DNA of 64,000 nucleotides from CAWAND01 sp963783335 (GTDB lineage Bacteria; Chloroflexota; Anaerolineae; Anaerolineales; E44-bin32): NCBI GenBank assembly GCA_963783335.1, contig CAWAND010000010.1, forward strand, positions 1,674,001 through 1,738,000, given 5' to 3'. Positions 34,546 to 43,588 of the stretch are shown piece by piece (position 1 is the first letter of the stretch; every line of letters begins with the position of its first letter). The notes beneath the pieces are model-generated. The model saw only the letters and a program-made list of their open reading frames with translations, was not told the origin of the DNA and made no database searches. Position numbers and translations under genes: made by a program.

Positions 34546-35673
34546 CTAGGAAGCCGCAGTATCTTCAGCTTGCTCAGGCACGGCTTCGGCGAAGCGTCCG
34601 TACTGATAGTAGGCCGCGCAGGCACCCTCGGAGGAGACCATGGTGGCGCCAAGCGGATGCTCCGGTGTGCATTCGGTCCCGAATGCCGGACAATCCACCG
34701 GCCGTTTCAAGCCCTGCAGGATTTGCCCGGCAATGCACAAAGGTGATTCTTCCGGCTGGATATGGGCCACCTGGAAGCGGTTTTCGGCGTCGAAATCGGC
34801 GAATTCGGGCCGCAGGCACCATCCGCTCTGCGGGATCATCCCCACGCCGCGCCACTTGCGATCGCACGAGGTGAACACTTTGTCGATCACCACCTGACCG
34901 GGTCGATTGCCTTCGAAAGTCACGGCCCGGGCGTAGGCATTTCCGACTTTCACTTCGCCAGCTTCCAGCAAACGCACCGTGTCGCGGATTCCGAGCACTA
35001 TGTCCAAGGGTTCGAATCCGGTCACGACGATGGGGACGTGATATTGCTCGGCGATGGGTGGGTACTCCCAGTAGCCCATCACGGCGCACACGTGGCCGGC
35101 TGCCAGGAACCCCTGGACCCGGTTCTGCGGCGACCCCAAAATGGCATGAATCGCTGGGGGCACGCGAACGTGGGACACCAGGATGCTGTAGTTGGTAAGG
35201 CCCAGCGCCTTGGCCTGGACGACGCTCATAGCGTTCGCCGGAGCCGTCGTTTCAAAGCCGATGGCGAAGAAGACAACCTGCTTGTCCGGGTTCTGCCGGG
35301 CGATCTTGACCGCGTCCAGCGGGGAATAGACGGTGCGTACGTCGGCGCCTTGGGCTCGCACCGAGAACAGATCTTGCCCCGAGCCCGGCACGCGCAGCAT
35401 ATCGCCGTAGGAAGTGAAGATGACATTCGGCATGGCAGCGATCGCCAGGGCCTTGTCGATCAGCTCCAGGGGTGTGACGCAGACCGGACAGCCGGGACCG
35501 TGCACCAGCTCGATCTCGGTCGGCAGCAGCTGATCGATCCCGTGCCGGACGATGGCATGCGTCTGACCGCCGCAGATTTCCATCAGGACCCAGGGCTTGG
35601 TGACGGTGGCGCGGATGTCGTCCAGCACCCGGCCGACCTTGTCTGCGTCGCGGTATTCGGTGACGTACTTCAT
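34546..35673 (-). CDS. hypD: Hydrogenase maturation protein HypD
   Basis: HypD is the [4Fe-4S] scaffold on which Fe(CN)2CO is built together with HypC. The 375-residue protein shows MEICGGQTHAIVRHGI, VHGPGCPVCVTP, FFAIGFETTAPA and a C-terminal run of cysteines (RKWRGVGMIPQSGWCLR, CIAGQILQG, CPAF). It overlaps hypC by four bases (ATGA). Confidence 0.96.
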   Translation of the reverse strand: MKYVTEYRDADKVGRVLDDIRATVTKPWVLMEICGGQTHAIVRHGIDQLLPTEIELVHGPGCPVCVTPLELIDKALAIAAMPNVIFTSYGDMLRVPGSGQDLFSVRAQGADVRTVYSPLDAVKIARQNPDKQVVFFAIGFETTAPANAMSVVQAKALGLTNYSILVSHVRVPPAIHAILGSPQNRVQGFLAAGHVCAVMGYWEYPPIAEQYHVPIVVTGFEPLDIVLGIRDTVRLLEAGEVKVGNAYARAVTFEGNRPGQVVIDKVFTSCDRKWRGVGMIPQSGWCLRPEFADFDAENRFQVAHIQPEESPLCIAGQILQGLKRPVDCPAFGTECTPEHPLGATMVSSEGACAAYYQYGRFAEAVPEQAEDTAAS

Positions 35674-35930
35674 GGCGCCCCCGGTTCCGGCCCCAATTCG
35701 TTGGTCAGATCGATGAGCTCGTTGATGGTTTCCAGTGAGGCCAGCGCTTCCTCTTCGCTCAGCAGGCTGATGGCGAATCCGACGTGGATCACGGTGTAGT
35801 CGCCGACTTCGGCTTCCGGAACGTACTCCAGGCAGGCTTCGCGGATTACGCCGCCGAAGTCAACCTTGCCCATCCTCAGCCCGCCGGCTGTGTAGATTTC
35901 AGTGATCTTTCCCGGCACACCCAAACACAT
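35670..35930 (-). CDS. hypC: Hydrogenase maturation chaperone HypC
   Basis: The true start is ATG 35930, with AAGGAGGT upstream, giving 86 residues beginning MCLGVPGKI. Cys2 is the conserved residue that carries the iron complex to the large subunit. The rest is a small beta-barrel (GKVDFGGVIREACLEYV, VGDYTVIHVGFAISLL). Confidence 0.95.
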   Translation of the reverse strand: MCLGVPGKITEIYTAGGLRMGKVDFGGVIREACLEYVPEAEVGDYTVIHVGFAISLLSEEEALASLETINELIDLTNELGPEPGAP

Positions 35931-35935
35931 GTGAG

Positions 35936-38284
35936 CTACCTCCTTGCAGCGGGCACCAGGCCGGCCGCGGCGCGCGCCCCGGCGATCACCGCCTGGCCGA
36001 GCGCCAATCCGCCGTCGTTGGCGGGAACCTGCCGGTGCACGATGACGTCGAAATCTTGCTGGGCAAGGTCGCCGACGACCCGTTCCAGCAGGAGACGGTT
36101 CTGCCACACGCCGCCGCTTAAAACAACCGTGCTGACATTGTGCGAACGGCGCGTCCGATGGCACACTTCCGCCACCGAGTCCGCCAGGCCGCGGTGGAAT
36201 CGGGCGGAGACCAATGGGGCGGGGACCTCTCTCCGCAGATCGTCGATGATGGCCGACACGACCGGAGCGGCGTCGATCTGGCCGTCTTGGTCAATGGCGA
36301 ACGCGTACGCACCGGTTTCGTCGCGATCGGCGATGGCCTCCAGCTCGATGGCGGCCTGGCCCTCGTAGTTGACTTCGTGCCGCAGCCCGATGAGCGAGGC
36401 GACAGCGTCGAACAAGCGCCCCATGCTGGTGGTCAGCGGGACGTTCAAACCTTGAGCCAGCTGCTGGGTGATAATCCTTCGCTCCGCGTCAGTGGCGTGC
36501 GACATGGGTGAGAACCTAGGATCCCAATCAATCCCGAGACTGTCGAGCAGCCCCAAGGCCAATCGCCAGGGCGCCCGCACGGCTGCGTCGCCGCCCGGCA
36601 TGGGGAAGGGCTTCAAATGGAACAGGCGATCGTAGCCCAAGTAGTCAGCCCAAAGGAACTCGCCGCCCCAAATCAGGCCGTCATCGCCGTACCCCGTTCC
36701 GTCGAAGGCCACGCCCAAGACTCGGTGGGTCCCGTCCAGTCCGGCGTCGGCCATCCCGGCGGCGACGTGGGCATGATGATGCTGGATGCCGACCGAGGCA
36801 AGCCCCGCTTCCGATCGTGACTTGGCATAGCGCGTGGCCAGGTAATCAGGATGAAGGTCGTAGGCGATAATCTCGGGCGTGACCCGAAACAGGCGTTCAA
36901 AATGCCTGATGCCCGTTTCGAAAGCCTCCAGCGTCTCGTAGTTTTCCAAGTCGCCGATATGGTGGCTCAGGAAGGCGTAGCGGTCTCGGGTGAGGCAGAA
37001 GGTGTTCTTGAGTTCGGCTCCGGTGGCCAGCACGGATGGCATATCGATTGGCAAAGCCAGCGGCGCCGGCGCATAGCCGCGTGACCTCCGGATCGGGTAG
37101 GGGTCGCCACCGGTCACACGCATCACAGAATCGTCGCAGCGGGTCTCGATCCGGCGATCGTGGAGCAGGAAGGCATCCGCCAGTTGGCCGAGCCTGGAGA
37201 TCGCCTCGTCGTTGTCGGTGGCGATGGGCTCCTCGCTCAGATTGCCGCTGGTCATCACCAGCGCATCCGGGAACTCCGACCCGGGCTCGAGCAGGAGCAC
37301 GTGGAGCGGCGTGTACGGCAGCATGACCCCGACCGTCGTCTGCCCCGGCGCCAGACCTTCTGCGAGCGGCGAATCCCCCCGCCGATCGAGCACAACGATG
37401 GGGCGCTGGCGGGACCGGAGCAGGTCGGCCTCGGCCGGGCTCACAATGCAGTGACGGCATATCGTTTCGAGATTGGGCATCATCAACGCAAAGGGCTTAT
37501 CCACTCGCCCTTTGCGTTGGCGCAGGGTGGACACCGCTTCGGCGTCAGTGGCGTCGCAGGCAAGGTGAAACCCACCCAGCCCTTTGACGGCCAGGATGCG
37601 CCCCTCCCGAATCTGGCGGCGGGCCATGCGTATCGCATCATCCCCCTCGGCGCGTCGCTGGCCGTTGATCTGGCACCAGACCTGGGGTCCACAGCTTGGG
37701 CAGGCCACGGGCTGGGCGTGGAATCGGCGATCGAGTGGGTCTTCGTACTCTGATCGGCATTCGGGGCACATGGCGAATTCTGCCATCGTAGTCAGGGGCC
37801 GATCGTAAGGGATGTCTTGAATGATCGTGAACCGCGGGCCGCAGTTGGTGCAGTTGATGAACGGATATCGGTAGCGGCGATCTTTCGGGTCGAGCAGCTC
37901 ACGCAGACAATCATCGCAGAGCGATACGTCGGGGGAAATGGGCTGAAAGGCCGCTTCAACCGGCTGGGAGGAAACAATCTCGAATTCTGCAAACCCGTTG
38001 AGGGGGATGGCCTCGACCTGTATTGAATCGATTTGTGCCAGTGGGGGCGCCTCCAGCCTCAGTCCGTCAACGAAAGAGGCCAGAGCTGACTGGCTTCCGT
38101 CGACTTCGATGTCTACGCCGGCGGATGTGTTGCGCACCCATCCGCGCAGATCAAGCCGACGCGCTAGCCCGAAGACGAATGGCCGAAAGCCGACGCCTTG
38201 GACGATGCCGTCGATGTGAATCCGGGCGCCCCGACTGCGCTCGCCGAGTACGCCGGTAGGTGCAGGAGTGGCCCGCTCTGCCAC
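35936..38284 (-). CDS. hypF: Carbamoyltransferase HypF
   Basis: HypF converts carbamoyl phosphate to carbamoyl-AMP and transfers the group to HypE. The 782-residue protein begins at GTG 38284 (GGGAG upstream). Domains in order: acylphosphatase (DGIVQGVGFRPFVFGLA, about 24-110), two zinc fingers (CDDC with CTNC, CPEC with CPSC), a YrdC-type domain (IREGRILAVKGLGGFHLACDA), and a Kae1-like domain with VGIQHHHAHVAAGMADAGL and GVAFDGTGYGDDG. The set is complete. Confidence 0.96.
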   Translation of the reverse strand: MAERATPAPTGVLGERSRGARIHIDGIVQGVGFRPFVFGLARRLDLRGWVRNTSAGVDIEVDGSQSALASFVDGLRLEAPPLAQIDSIQVEAIPLNGFAEFEIVSSQPVEAAFQPISPDVSLCDDCLRELLDPKDRRYRYPFINCTNCGPRFTIIQDIPYDRPLTTMAEFAMCPECRSEYEDPLDRRFHAQPVACPSCGPQVWCQINGQRRAEGDDAIRMARRQIREGRILAVKGLGGFHLACDATDAEAVSTLRQRKGRVDKPFALMMPNLETICRHCIVSPAEADLLRSRQRPIVVLDRRGDSPLAEGLAPGQTTVGVMLPYTPLHVLLLEPGSEFPDALVMTSGNLSEEPIATDNDEAISRLGQLADAFLLHDRRIETRCDDSVMRVTGGDPYPIRRSRGYAPAPLALPIDMPSVLATGAELKNTFCLTRDRYAFLSHHIGDLENYETLEAFETGIRHFERLFRVTPEIIAYDLHPDYLATRYAKSRSEAGLASVGIQHHHAHVAAGMADAGLDGTHRVLGVAFDGTGYGDDGLIWGGEFLWADYLGYDRLFHLKPFPMPGGDAAVRAPWRLALGLLDSLGIDWDPRFSPMSHATDAERRIITQQLAQGLNVPLTTSMGRLFDAVASLIGLRHEVNYEGQAAIELEAIADRDETGAYAFAIDQDGQIDAAPVVSAIIDDLRREVPAPLVSARFHRGLADSVAEVCHRTRRSHNVSTVVLSGGVWQNRLLLERVVGDLAQQDFDVIVHRQVPANDGGLALGQAVIAGARAAAGLVPAARR

Positions 38285-38296
38285 GATCTAGGCTCC

Positions 38297-38962
38297 CTAG
38301 TCCGCCCTTAGGGCGGTCAGATGACCCTCGAGCCAGTCGACCCAGGCTTGAAGGCCCTCCCCAGTCTTGCAAGAAAGCGGGAGGGTCTTCAGCCCCGGGT
38401 TCAGCACCTCCACACCGCGTCGGAAGTAGTCCATATCGAACTCGACATATGGCTGGAGGTCGATCTTGTTGATCACCAGTGCTTGGACCCCCCGGTACAT
38501 CCCGGGATACTTGTACGGTTTGTCGTCGCCTTCAGGAACGGAGGCCACCAGAACGCTCTTATGTGTTCCGAGTTGGAAGCCTGCCGGACAGATCAGGTTG
38601 CCGACGTTCTCGACGATCAGAAGGTCCAGGTTGGTGAGATCCATCTCCGCCAGGGCGCCGTGTAGCATCACGGCGTCAAGGTGGCATTCGCCGCCCGTAT
38701 TGACCTGAACCGCCGATGCGCCAGCGGCTGCCGCTCGGTCGGCGTCGATGCTGGTGGCGACGTCCCCGTCGACCACGCCCACCCGCCAGCGGCCTCCGAG
38801 TGAAGCCAGGGTCTGCTCGATAAGGGATGTCTTTCCGGCTCCCGGAGAAGCCATGACGTTCACGCCAAAAACGTGCCCGTCATCCAGTCGTCGGCGGTTT
38901 TCTTCCGCCAGGCGATCATTGGCGCTCAATATCTTTTCAACCACCGCCACGCGTTCGGTCAT
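38297..38962 (-). CDS. hypB: Nickel insertion GTPase HypB
   Basis: HypB uses GTP to help HypA load nickel into the large subunit. The 221-residue protein has the P-loop ASPGAGKTSLIE, the metal site GGECHLDA, and VENVGNLICPA and INKIDL for nucleotide binding. It lacks an N-terminal His-rich or CxxCGC nickel store, so it is the minimal form. It overlaps hypA by four bases. Confidence 0.95.
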   Translation of the reverse strand: MTERVAVVEKILSANDRLAEENRRRLDDGHVFGVNVMASPGAGKTSLIEQTLASLGGRWRVGVVDGDVATSIDADRAAAAGASAVQVNTGGECHLDAVMLHGALAEMDLTNLDLLIVENVGNLICPAGFQLGTHKSVLVASVPEGDDKPYKYPGMYRGVQALVINKIDLQPYVEFDMDYFRRGVEVLNPGLKTLPLSCKTGEGLQAWVDWLEGHLTALRAD

Positions 38963-39342
38963 ACGACTGCCTCGCCTTCAACTTTCTCCTGGTCTTCCCG
39001 AGTTTCGACGTCGATGGCTTCCAACCGGAATTCATCCCCGGCGACGACCTTGACATGCGTTCCCTGACAGGATGGGCAGGCGAAAGTCGTGTCGGCCATC
39101 ACATATCGGGATCCGCAGTCCAGGCAGAACAATTCGGCCGGAATGCGCTCAAAATGGAGCTGGGCGCCTTCGGCCAGTGTGCCCTCGCTGATGATGTCCC
39201 AATAAAATTGGATCGAATCGTCCACAATGCTTGAGAGCTTGCCAATCACCAAATACAGATCGGTCACCCGGGTGGCGTTTGCCTCCTGGGCGTGGCGCTG
39301 GACCATCTCGAGGATACTCTCGGTGACCGGTAGTTCGTGCAT
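38959..39342 (-). CDS. hypA: Nickel chaperone HypA
   Basis: ATG 39342 gives MHELPVTESIL, where His2 is the conserved nickel ligand (127 residues). The zinc site is CLDCGSRYVMADTTFACPSC. It is slightly longer than usual, with an acidic tail (TREDQEKVEGEAVV). A 109-base gap separates it from lplA upstream. Confidence 0.94.
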   Translation of the reverse strand: MHELPVTESILEMVQRHAQEANATRVTDLYLVIGKLSSIVDDSIQFYWDIISEGTLAEGAQLHFERIPAELFCLDCGSRYVMADTTFACPSCQGTHVKVVAGDEFRLEAIDVETREDQEKVEGEAVV

Positions 39343-39451
39343 TTCCAACCTCTGCTGCTCCCGATGTAAGGGTAGGCGATTGCCACTACTCGGTGGAGTG
39401 GGTTAAGTCACTCCTCCGTCACCTCACCTGTCTCGACCAAGGTGACAATCG

Positions 39452-40498
39452 TCAGCCGACGATAGCTTCCGCCAGCGCCTGCGGAGCGATCCCCGGTGCT
39501 TCGATCCCACGTGTCTTGAAGAAGCCCGCAATCGTCTCAGCCAGCTCAGCCAAATCGAATTCGGCGCCCTCCAATGCCGCTTCCAGCTCCGGCACCGCGC
39601 CCTGTGGGTAGATGAAGAAATCGCCCGAGAGGTGGATGCCATAGATGCGGCCGTCACGTTTATCGGCCGTGAGGTGGACCAATCCGCCGGGCAGCTTGAC
39701 CGCCTTCTGAACCACGGTCACGCCCTCGGCGATCTTGACCTCTCGGCCGGTTTCCTGGCGGACATCGTTGAAGAAGGTCCAATCCCGCTGGCCATAGATC
39801 TCCCACAGTTCGTCGGCTTTGGCCCGGATTTCGTCGTCGATCTCGGCCGGCTCCCATCCTCCGACAAGCTCGGCCGAGTTGGCCAGGAACCTGTCGGCGA
39901 TGGCTTCCATGGCCGGCGCCTCACCCAGCTCGCGCCCCATGGTGGTCAGGTTCTCCTGCAGCGATTTATGAATCTTGTCACGGAACTTCTCGTCGGGGAC
40001 GCGCAGCACACGCGTCATCTGGTCGTAGTTGAAGTCCATCATGAAGTTGCCGACCAGGACGACGCTGTCGCCGATTTCAGCTGCGCCGTTGCCCGAGATC
40101 TTGCGCCCGTTCACCAGGATGTCGTTGACTGGCTTGAATGCCGCGTCCAGGCCGAAATCGCAAAAGGTCTTGACGGCCGGCGCCAGGAACGTGCGATAGA
40201 AGACGTCCTTGGAGGCGGGCAGGGCCGGATCGTCTTTGTGAAAGACGAACTGGTAGAAGAGCTGGCCGCGATCGAGGTATACCGCCCCGCCGCCGACTTC
40301 CCGGCGAAAGAGGGGGATTTCGGCCTGCTGCACGTAGTCCAGGTCCACCTCTTTGCGAGCATCTTGGTGGAATCCCAGGCAGACGTAAGGAGATGCCGGC
40401 TGGAGCAGGAGCAAGCCGGAGCGCCCAAGATGCGCCAGGGCGTGATAGTAAAGTTGGCTTTCTCGCCAAGTTACCGTACCTAGGTTGTAGACATCCAT
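39452..40498 (-). CDS. lplA: Lipoate-protein ligase A family protein
   Basis: This family attaches lipoate to a Lys on carrier proteins. ATG 40498 (GAGG upstream) gives 348 residues. The catalytic domain shows LQPASPYVCLGFHQD, FRREVGGGAVYLDRGQLFYQFVF, the lipoyl-AMP Lys in ILVNGRKISGNGAAE, and VLVGNFMMDFN. A C-terminal accessory domain (about 230-348) is present, as in two-domain LplA. The only likely substrate in the window is the GcvH-like protein at 46721, in the same operon. sHdr sulfur-oxidation clusters similarly carry their own lipoate ligase for LbpA. Confidence 0.88.
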   Translation of the reverse strand: MDVYNLGTVTWRESQLYYHALAHLGRSGLLLLQPASPYVCLGFHQDARKEVDLDYVQQAEIPLFRREVGGGAVYLDRGQLFYQFVFHKDDPALPASKDVFYRTFLAPAVKTFCDFGLDAAFKPVNDILVNGRKISGNGAAEIGDSVVLVGNFMMDFNYDQMTRVLRVPDEKFRDKIHKSLQENLTTMGRELGEAPAMEAIADRFLANSAELVGGWEPAEIDDEIRAKADELWEIYGQRDWTFFNDVRQETGREVKIAEGVTVVQKAVKLPGGLVHLTADKRDGRIYGIHLSGDFFIYPQGAVPELEAALEGAEFDLAELAETIAGFFKTRGIEAPGIAPQALAEAIVG

Positions 40499-40532
40499 GC
40501 CAACCACCTCATTCTGACATTCCGTTCCCGCC

Positions 40533-41015
40533 TTAAGCGATTTCCGTCATCCAGCTGCTGAGGCGGGCCGCAGCCCGGTCTATCAGGTCTGGAAGAACGG
40601 CTTGCACGGCGGGCGTGAGATCCGTCCCGATTTCAAGGCTGACCGGCTGAACGCCGATCAGATGCAGGTGTTCGGGGAGATGACCGCGGAGCATGGCCAG
40701 ACCCAGCACCTCTTGAAAGGTCGTTTGGTGCTGTGACATCTTGACGCCGCTGTAGAGCGGGATCTGATCTTTGGTCAGCTCGACGATCGTCGCCTCGGGC
40801 TGGCCGGCGTTCACACAATCGAGCAGGAGCAGGTGGGTGGCGTCTTCGACTAGGGGCAGGAGATTCAGACCCAGCGTGCCGCCATCCAGGAAGGAGACTT
40901 CCGGGTAGCGTTCCCTCAATTCGGCCTCCAAAGAGCGAACGGCGTGCACGCCCACGCCTTCGTCGGCGTTGAGCAGATTTCCGATGCCCAGCACCAGGAC
41001 CCGGGGGCCTGTCAT
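40533..41015 (-). CDS. [NiFe] hydrogenase maturation endopeptidase (HybD/HynD type)
   Basis: After nickel insertion, this protease cuts the C-terminal tail of the large subunit. The 160-residue protein starts RVLVLGIGNLLNADEGVGVHAV, with the metal-sensing Glu and later Asp (FLDGGTLGLNLLPL), and continues with LLLLDCVNAGQ and SQHQTTFQEVLGLA, where the His recognises nickel. ATG 41015 follows a GGAG. The large subunit in the same operon has a cleavable tail, so the pair fits. Confidence 0.93.
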   Translation of the reverse strand: MTGPRVLVLGIGNLLNADEGVGVHAVRSLEAELRERYPEVSFLDGGTLGLNLLPLVEDATHLLLLDCVNAGQPEATIVELTKDQIPLYSGVKMSQHQTTFQEVLGLAMLRGHLPEHLHLIGVQPVSLEIGTDLTPAVQAVLPDLIDRAAARLSSWMTEIA

Positions 41016-41437
41016 GTTCTCACTCTCCACAGCTCATCCTCGCCCTGTTTTGAACACTTCTCCACCTGGATGGGTTGTCCCGACATCTGGCGCGAGAAAC
41101 CTTCCAGCAAGCCGACGCAGAAGTAGCGCCCGGCGCCATTCGTTTCCAATCCCAATTCGACCTTGGCCCGGTTGATGGGCAGGCCAGACACGCGAACTTC
41201 GTCCGGGCCATCAACTCCGCAGCTCTCAGCGAACCCGAGCTCGACCAAGAGATCGGCCGAACGTGCCACGGCCTCATCGGTCGTCAAACGCAGGGGGAGG
41301 CCCTCGATCAGGTTGGCGGCCGCTTTGCGGCCGGCGGCACGCAGCATGACGCGCGCCCCGTTGGGCCCGAGCAAATCCTCCAGGCTTTCGGCGACGTACA
41401 GCAAAGATTTGAGAAGCAGTTCGTCATCCATGGCCAT
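41012..41437 (-). CDS. Small V4R-like protein in the hydrogenase operon
   Basis: This 141-residue protein has no membrane segment. Its second half (GRYFCVGLLEGFSRQMSGQPIQ, then VEKCSKQGEDELWRV) follows the pattern of V4R small-molecule binding domains: Cys, GLLEG, then VEKC. It lies between hynL and the maturation protease gene, overlapping the latter by four bases. A role in assembly or sensing of the hydrogenase is inference from position only. Confidence 0.6.
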   Translation of the reverse strand: MAMDDELLLKSLLYVAESLEDLLGPNGARVMLRAAGRKAAANLIEGLPLRLTTDEAVARSADLLVELGFAESCGVDGPDEVRVSGLPINRAKVELGLETNGAGRYFCVGLLEGFSRQMSGQPIQVEKCSKQGEDELWRVRT

Positions 41438-41509
41438 CGGCTCTAAAAGGGCCCGATCCGCCGAGGCTGCGACGGACCAGGCCCTTGAGATCCTAGCTCT
41501 CCAGGAAGC

Positions 41510-43255
41510 CTACGAGCTGCAGGTGTGCAGCCCGGGCACACTGGAGACTTCGGTCAGAGGCTTCCCCTCAGCATCGACCATGTGGATGGCGCAGGCCATG
41601 CACGGGTCGAAGCTGTGGATGGTCCTCAGGATTTCCAGCGGTTGGTCGGGCACGGCCAGCGGGGTCCCGACCAGGGAAGCTTCATAAGCTCCGGCCTGGC
41701 CCTGGGCATCCCGCGGCGAGGCATTCCAGGTGGTCGGAACCACCAGCTGGTAGTTTTCGATCTTGCCGCCGTCGATGACCACCCAGTGGCCGAGGGCGCC
41801 GCGTGGGGCTTCTGTGAACCCAAAGCCCTCAGCATGCCGTGGCCAGCTGGTCGGCTCCCAGCGCTCACCATTGAAGTTCTGCTGGTCGCCGCTGGCGATG
41901 TTGGCCAGCAGGTCGCTGTACCAGCCCGAGAGGGCATCGGCGAAGACCTTGGTCTCGATGCCGCGGGCAGCGGTCCGGCCCAGGGTCGAGAAGACGGCTT
42001 CGACCGGGGCGTCCAACGCGCTCAGTACGGCCTTGGTCAGCTCCTGGGTCTGCTCGTGGCCGCTGGCGTACATCATCAAGACGCGGGCCAGCGGGCCGAC
42101 TTCCATCGGCGTGTCCTTCCAGCGTGGCGCCTTGAGCCACGAGTACTTCTGGTCGACCTCCAGGAAGTCATAGGGCGGCTTGGGCCCGGTGTAGTTGAGA
42201 TCGGTCTCACCCTTCCACGGGTGCAGCCCGGCCTGGTCGCCCGCCTGATAGTCGTACCAGGAGTGGGCGACATATTCCTTGACCTGCTCGAAGTCCTTGG
42301 GATCCGGCTCGACGACATGGCTCAGGTCGCGATTGAGGATGGCGCCGCGGGGGACCAGCAAGCCGGAAAGATCATTGATGTCGTCGGTGGGGAACTCCCC
42401 CCAGGTGAGGAAATTGCCCAGGCCCTCCCCCAAGCCAGCGTATTCTTTGTAGAAGGGGGCAATGGCCAGCAGGTCCGGAATGTAGACTTGATCGACGAAC
42501 TCGACCATCTTCTGGATGGCGTTGCCGACGATCGACAAACGGTCGGCGTTGAGCGCCTCGTCGCTGTTGATGTCGATCGCCACCGGGACGCCGCCGACCA
42601 GGAAATTCGGGTGCGGGTTCTTGCCCCCGAAGATGGTGTGCACCGCCACCACGTCCTTCTGCCAGTCCAGCGCTTCCAGATAGTGGGCCACCGCCAGCAG
42701 GTTGACCTCTGGCGGCAGCTTGTAGGCTGGGTGGCCCCAGTAGGCGTTGGCGAAGAGCGAGAGCTGGCCGCTGTCGACGATCGCCTGGACCTTGCTCTGG
42801 ATGTCCGAGAAGTAACCTGGAGATGACTTGGGCCAGGGCGAGATCGACTGGGCGATGCGGGACGTTTCGGCCGGATCGGCCTTGAGTGCCGCCACGACAT
42901 CTACGAAGTCCAGCGCCTGCAGGTGATAGAAGTGCATCACGTGATCGTGGACGTACTGCTGTCCGAGCATCAAGTTGCGGATCAGATTGGCATTCTTGGG
43001 AATGCGGATGTCGAGGGCGTCCTCCACGGCCCGGATCGAGGCGAAAGAGTGGACCGTGGTGCACACACCACAGGCACGCTGGGCGAAGGCCCAAGCCTCG
43101 CGGGGATCACGGCCTTTGAGGATGATTTCGATGCCGCGCACCATCGTGCCAGAGGAGTATGCCTGGCTGACTTTGTTGTCGCCGTCGAGTTCGGCCTCAA
43201 TGCGCAGATGTCCCTCGATGCGGGTGATGGGGTCGATGACGAGTCTCTGTGCCAT
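41510..43255 (-). CDS. hynL: [NiFe] hydrogenase large subunit, Isp type
   Basis: This 581-residue protein holds the nickel-iron site of a group 1 uptake hydrogenase. The L1 motif is RACGVCTTVH (Cys62, Cys65) and the L2 motif is DPCMACAIH (Cys552, Cys555, His558). After His558 a 23-residue tail (MVDAEGKPLTEV to TCSS) is left for the endopeptidase to remove. Other family blocks are IDPITRIEGHL and APRGALGHW. AGGAGG precedes ATG 43255. It is separated from the small subunit by isp1, isp2 and a small gene, which is the hallmark order of Isp-type (group 1e) enzymes. Confidence 0.96.
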   Translation of the reverse strand: MAQRLVIDPITRIEGHLRIEAELDGDNKVSQAYSSGTMVRGIEIILKGRDPREAWAFAQRACGVCTTVHSFASIRAVEDALDIRIPKNANLIRNLMLGQQYVHDHVMHFYHLQALDFVDVVAALKADPAETSRIAQSISPWPKSSPGYFSDIQSKVQAIVDSGQLSLFANAYWGHPAYKLPPEVNLLAVAHYLEALDWQKDVVAVHTIFGGKNPHPNFLVGGVPVAIDINSDEALNADRLSIVGNAIQKMVEFVDQVYIPDLLAIAPFYKEYAGLGEGLGNFLTWGEFPTDDINDLSGLLVPRGAILNRDLSHVVEPDPKDFEQVKEYVAHSWYDYQAGDQAGLHPWKGETDLNYTGPKPPYDFLEVDQKYSWLKAPRWKDTPMEVGPLARVLMMYASGHEQTQELTKAVLSALDAPVEAVFSTLGRTAARGIETKVFADALSGWYSDLLANIASGDQQNFNGERWEPTSWPRHAEGFGFTEAPRGALGHWVVIDGGKIENYQLVVPTTWNASPRDAQGQAGAYEASLVGTPLAVPDQPLEILRTIHSFDPCMACAIHMVDAEGKPLTEVSSVPGLHTCSS

Positions 43256-43264
43256 GCTGTCCTC

Positions 43265-43588
43265 CTACTGTTCTCGAAGCCAGGTCAGAGCTTCGTCTTC
43301 GGTCTTGAAGTGCCGGACGTCTTTCACGTAGTAGCTGTCCGGTATCTCAAGGACGGCGGGATCGATGTCGGCGCCGAAGATGGCCGTGGTCGGCATCATG
43401 GGGCGGAAATGTGCCAGGTTCTTGGCGCATTCTTGTGGATCGGCTTCTGTGAGGTCCACCAGCAGCTTGCCGTCGTAGTCATACATGAAGCTGGCCAGTG
43501 CCTGAACATCTTCGTGGGACATGGGTGCCGTGTGCCGGCAGCGCATGATCCCTTTTTCTACAGGGGTGATGGTAAAAGCGCTGTTCAT
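43265..43588 (-). CDS. Small SpoIIAA/STAS-like protein
   Basis: ATG 43588 overlaps the isp2 stop (ATGA), so I use it rather than the upstream end of the frame; this gives 107 residues. The pattern LLVDLTEADPQECA, TTAIFGAD and VRHFKTEDEALTWLREQ resembles SpoIIAA-like (STAS/SEC14-type) small proteins. It sits between isp2 and hynL, where the published hynS-isp1-isp2-hynL order has no gene, so it may be specific to this lineage. Function unknown. Confidence 0.6.
   Translation of the reverse strand: MNSAFTITPVEKGIMRCRHTAPMSHEDVQALASFMYDYDGKLLVDLTEADPQECAKNLAHFRPMMPTTAIFGADIDPAVLEIPDSYYVKDVRHFKTEDEALTWLREQ

Noticed and set aside
33550..35799. Long plus-strand frames antisense to hypE and hypD
   Set aside because: Composition follows the codon pattern of the real minus-strand genes; no domain is visible.
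41525..42826. A 433-residue plus-strand protein antisense to hynL
   Set aside because: It is a shadow frame produced by the high GC third positions of the hydrogenase large subunit gene.
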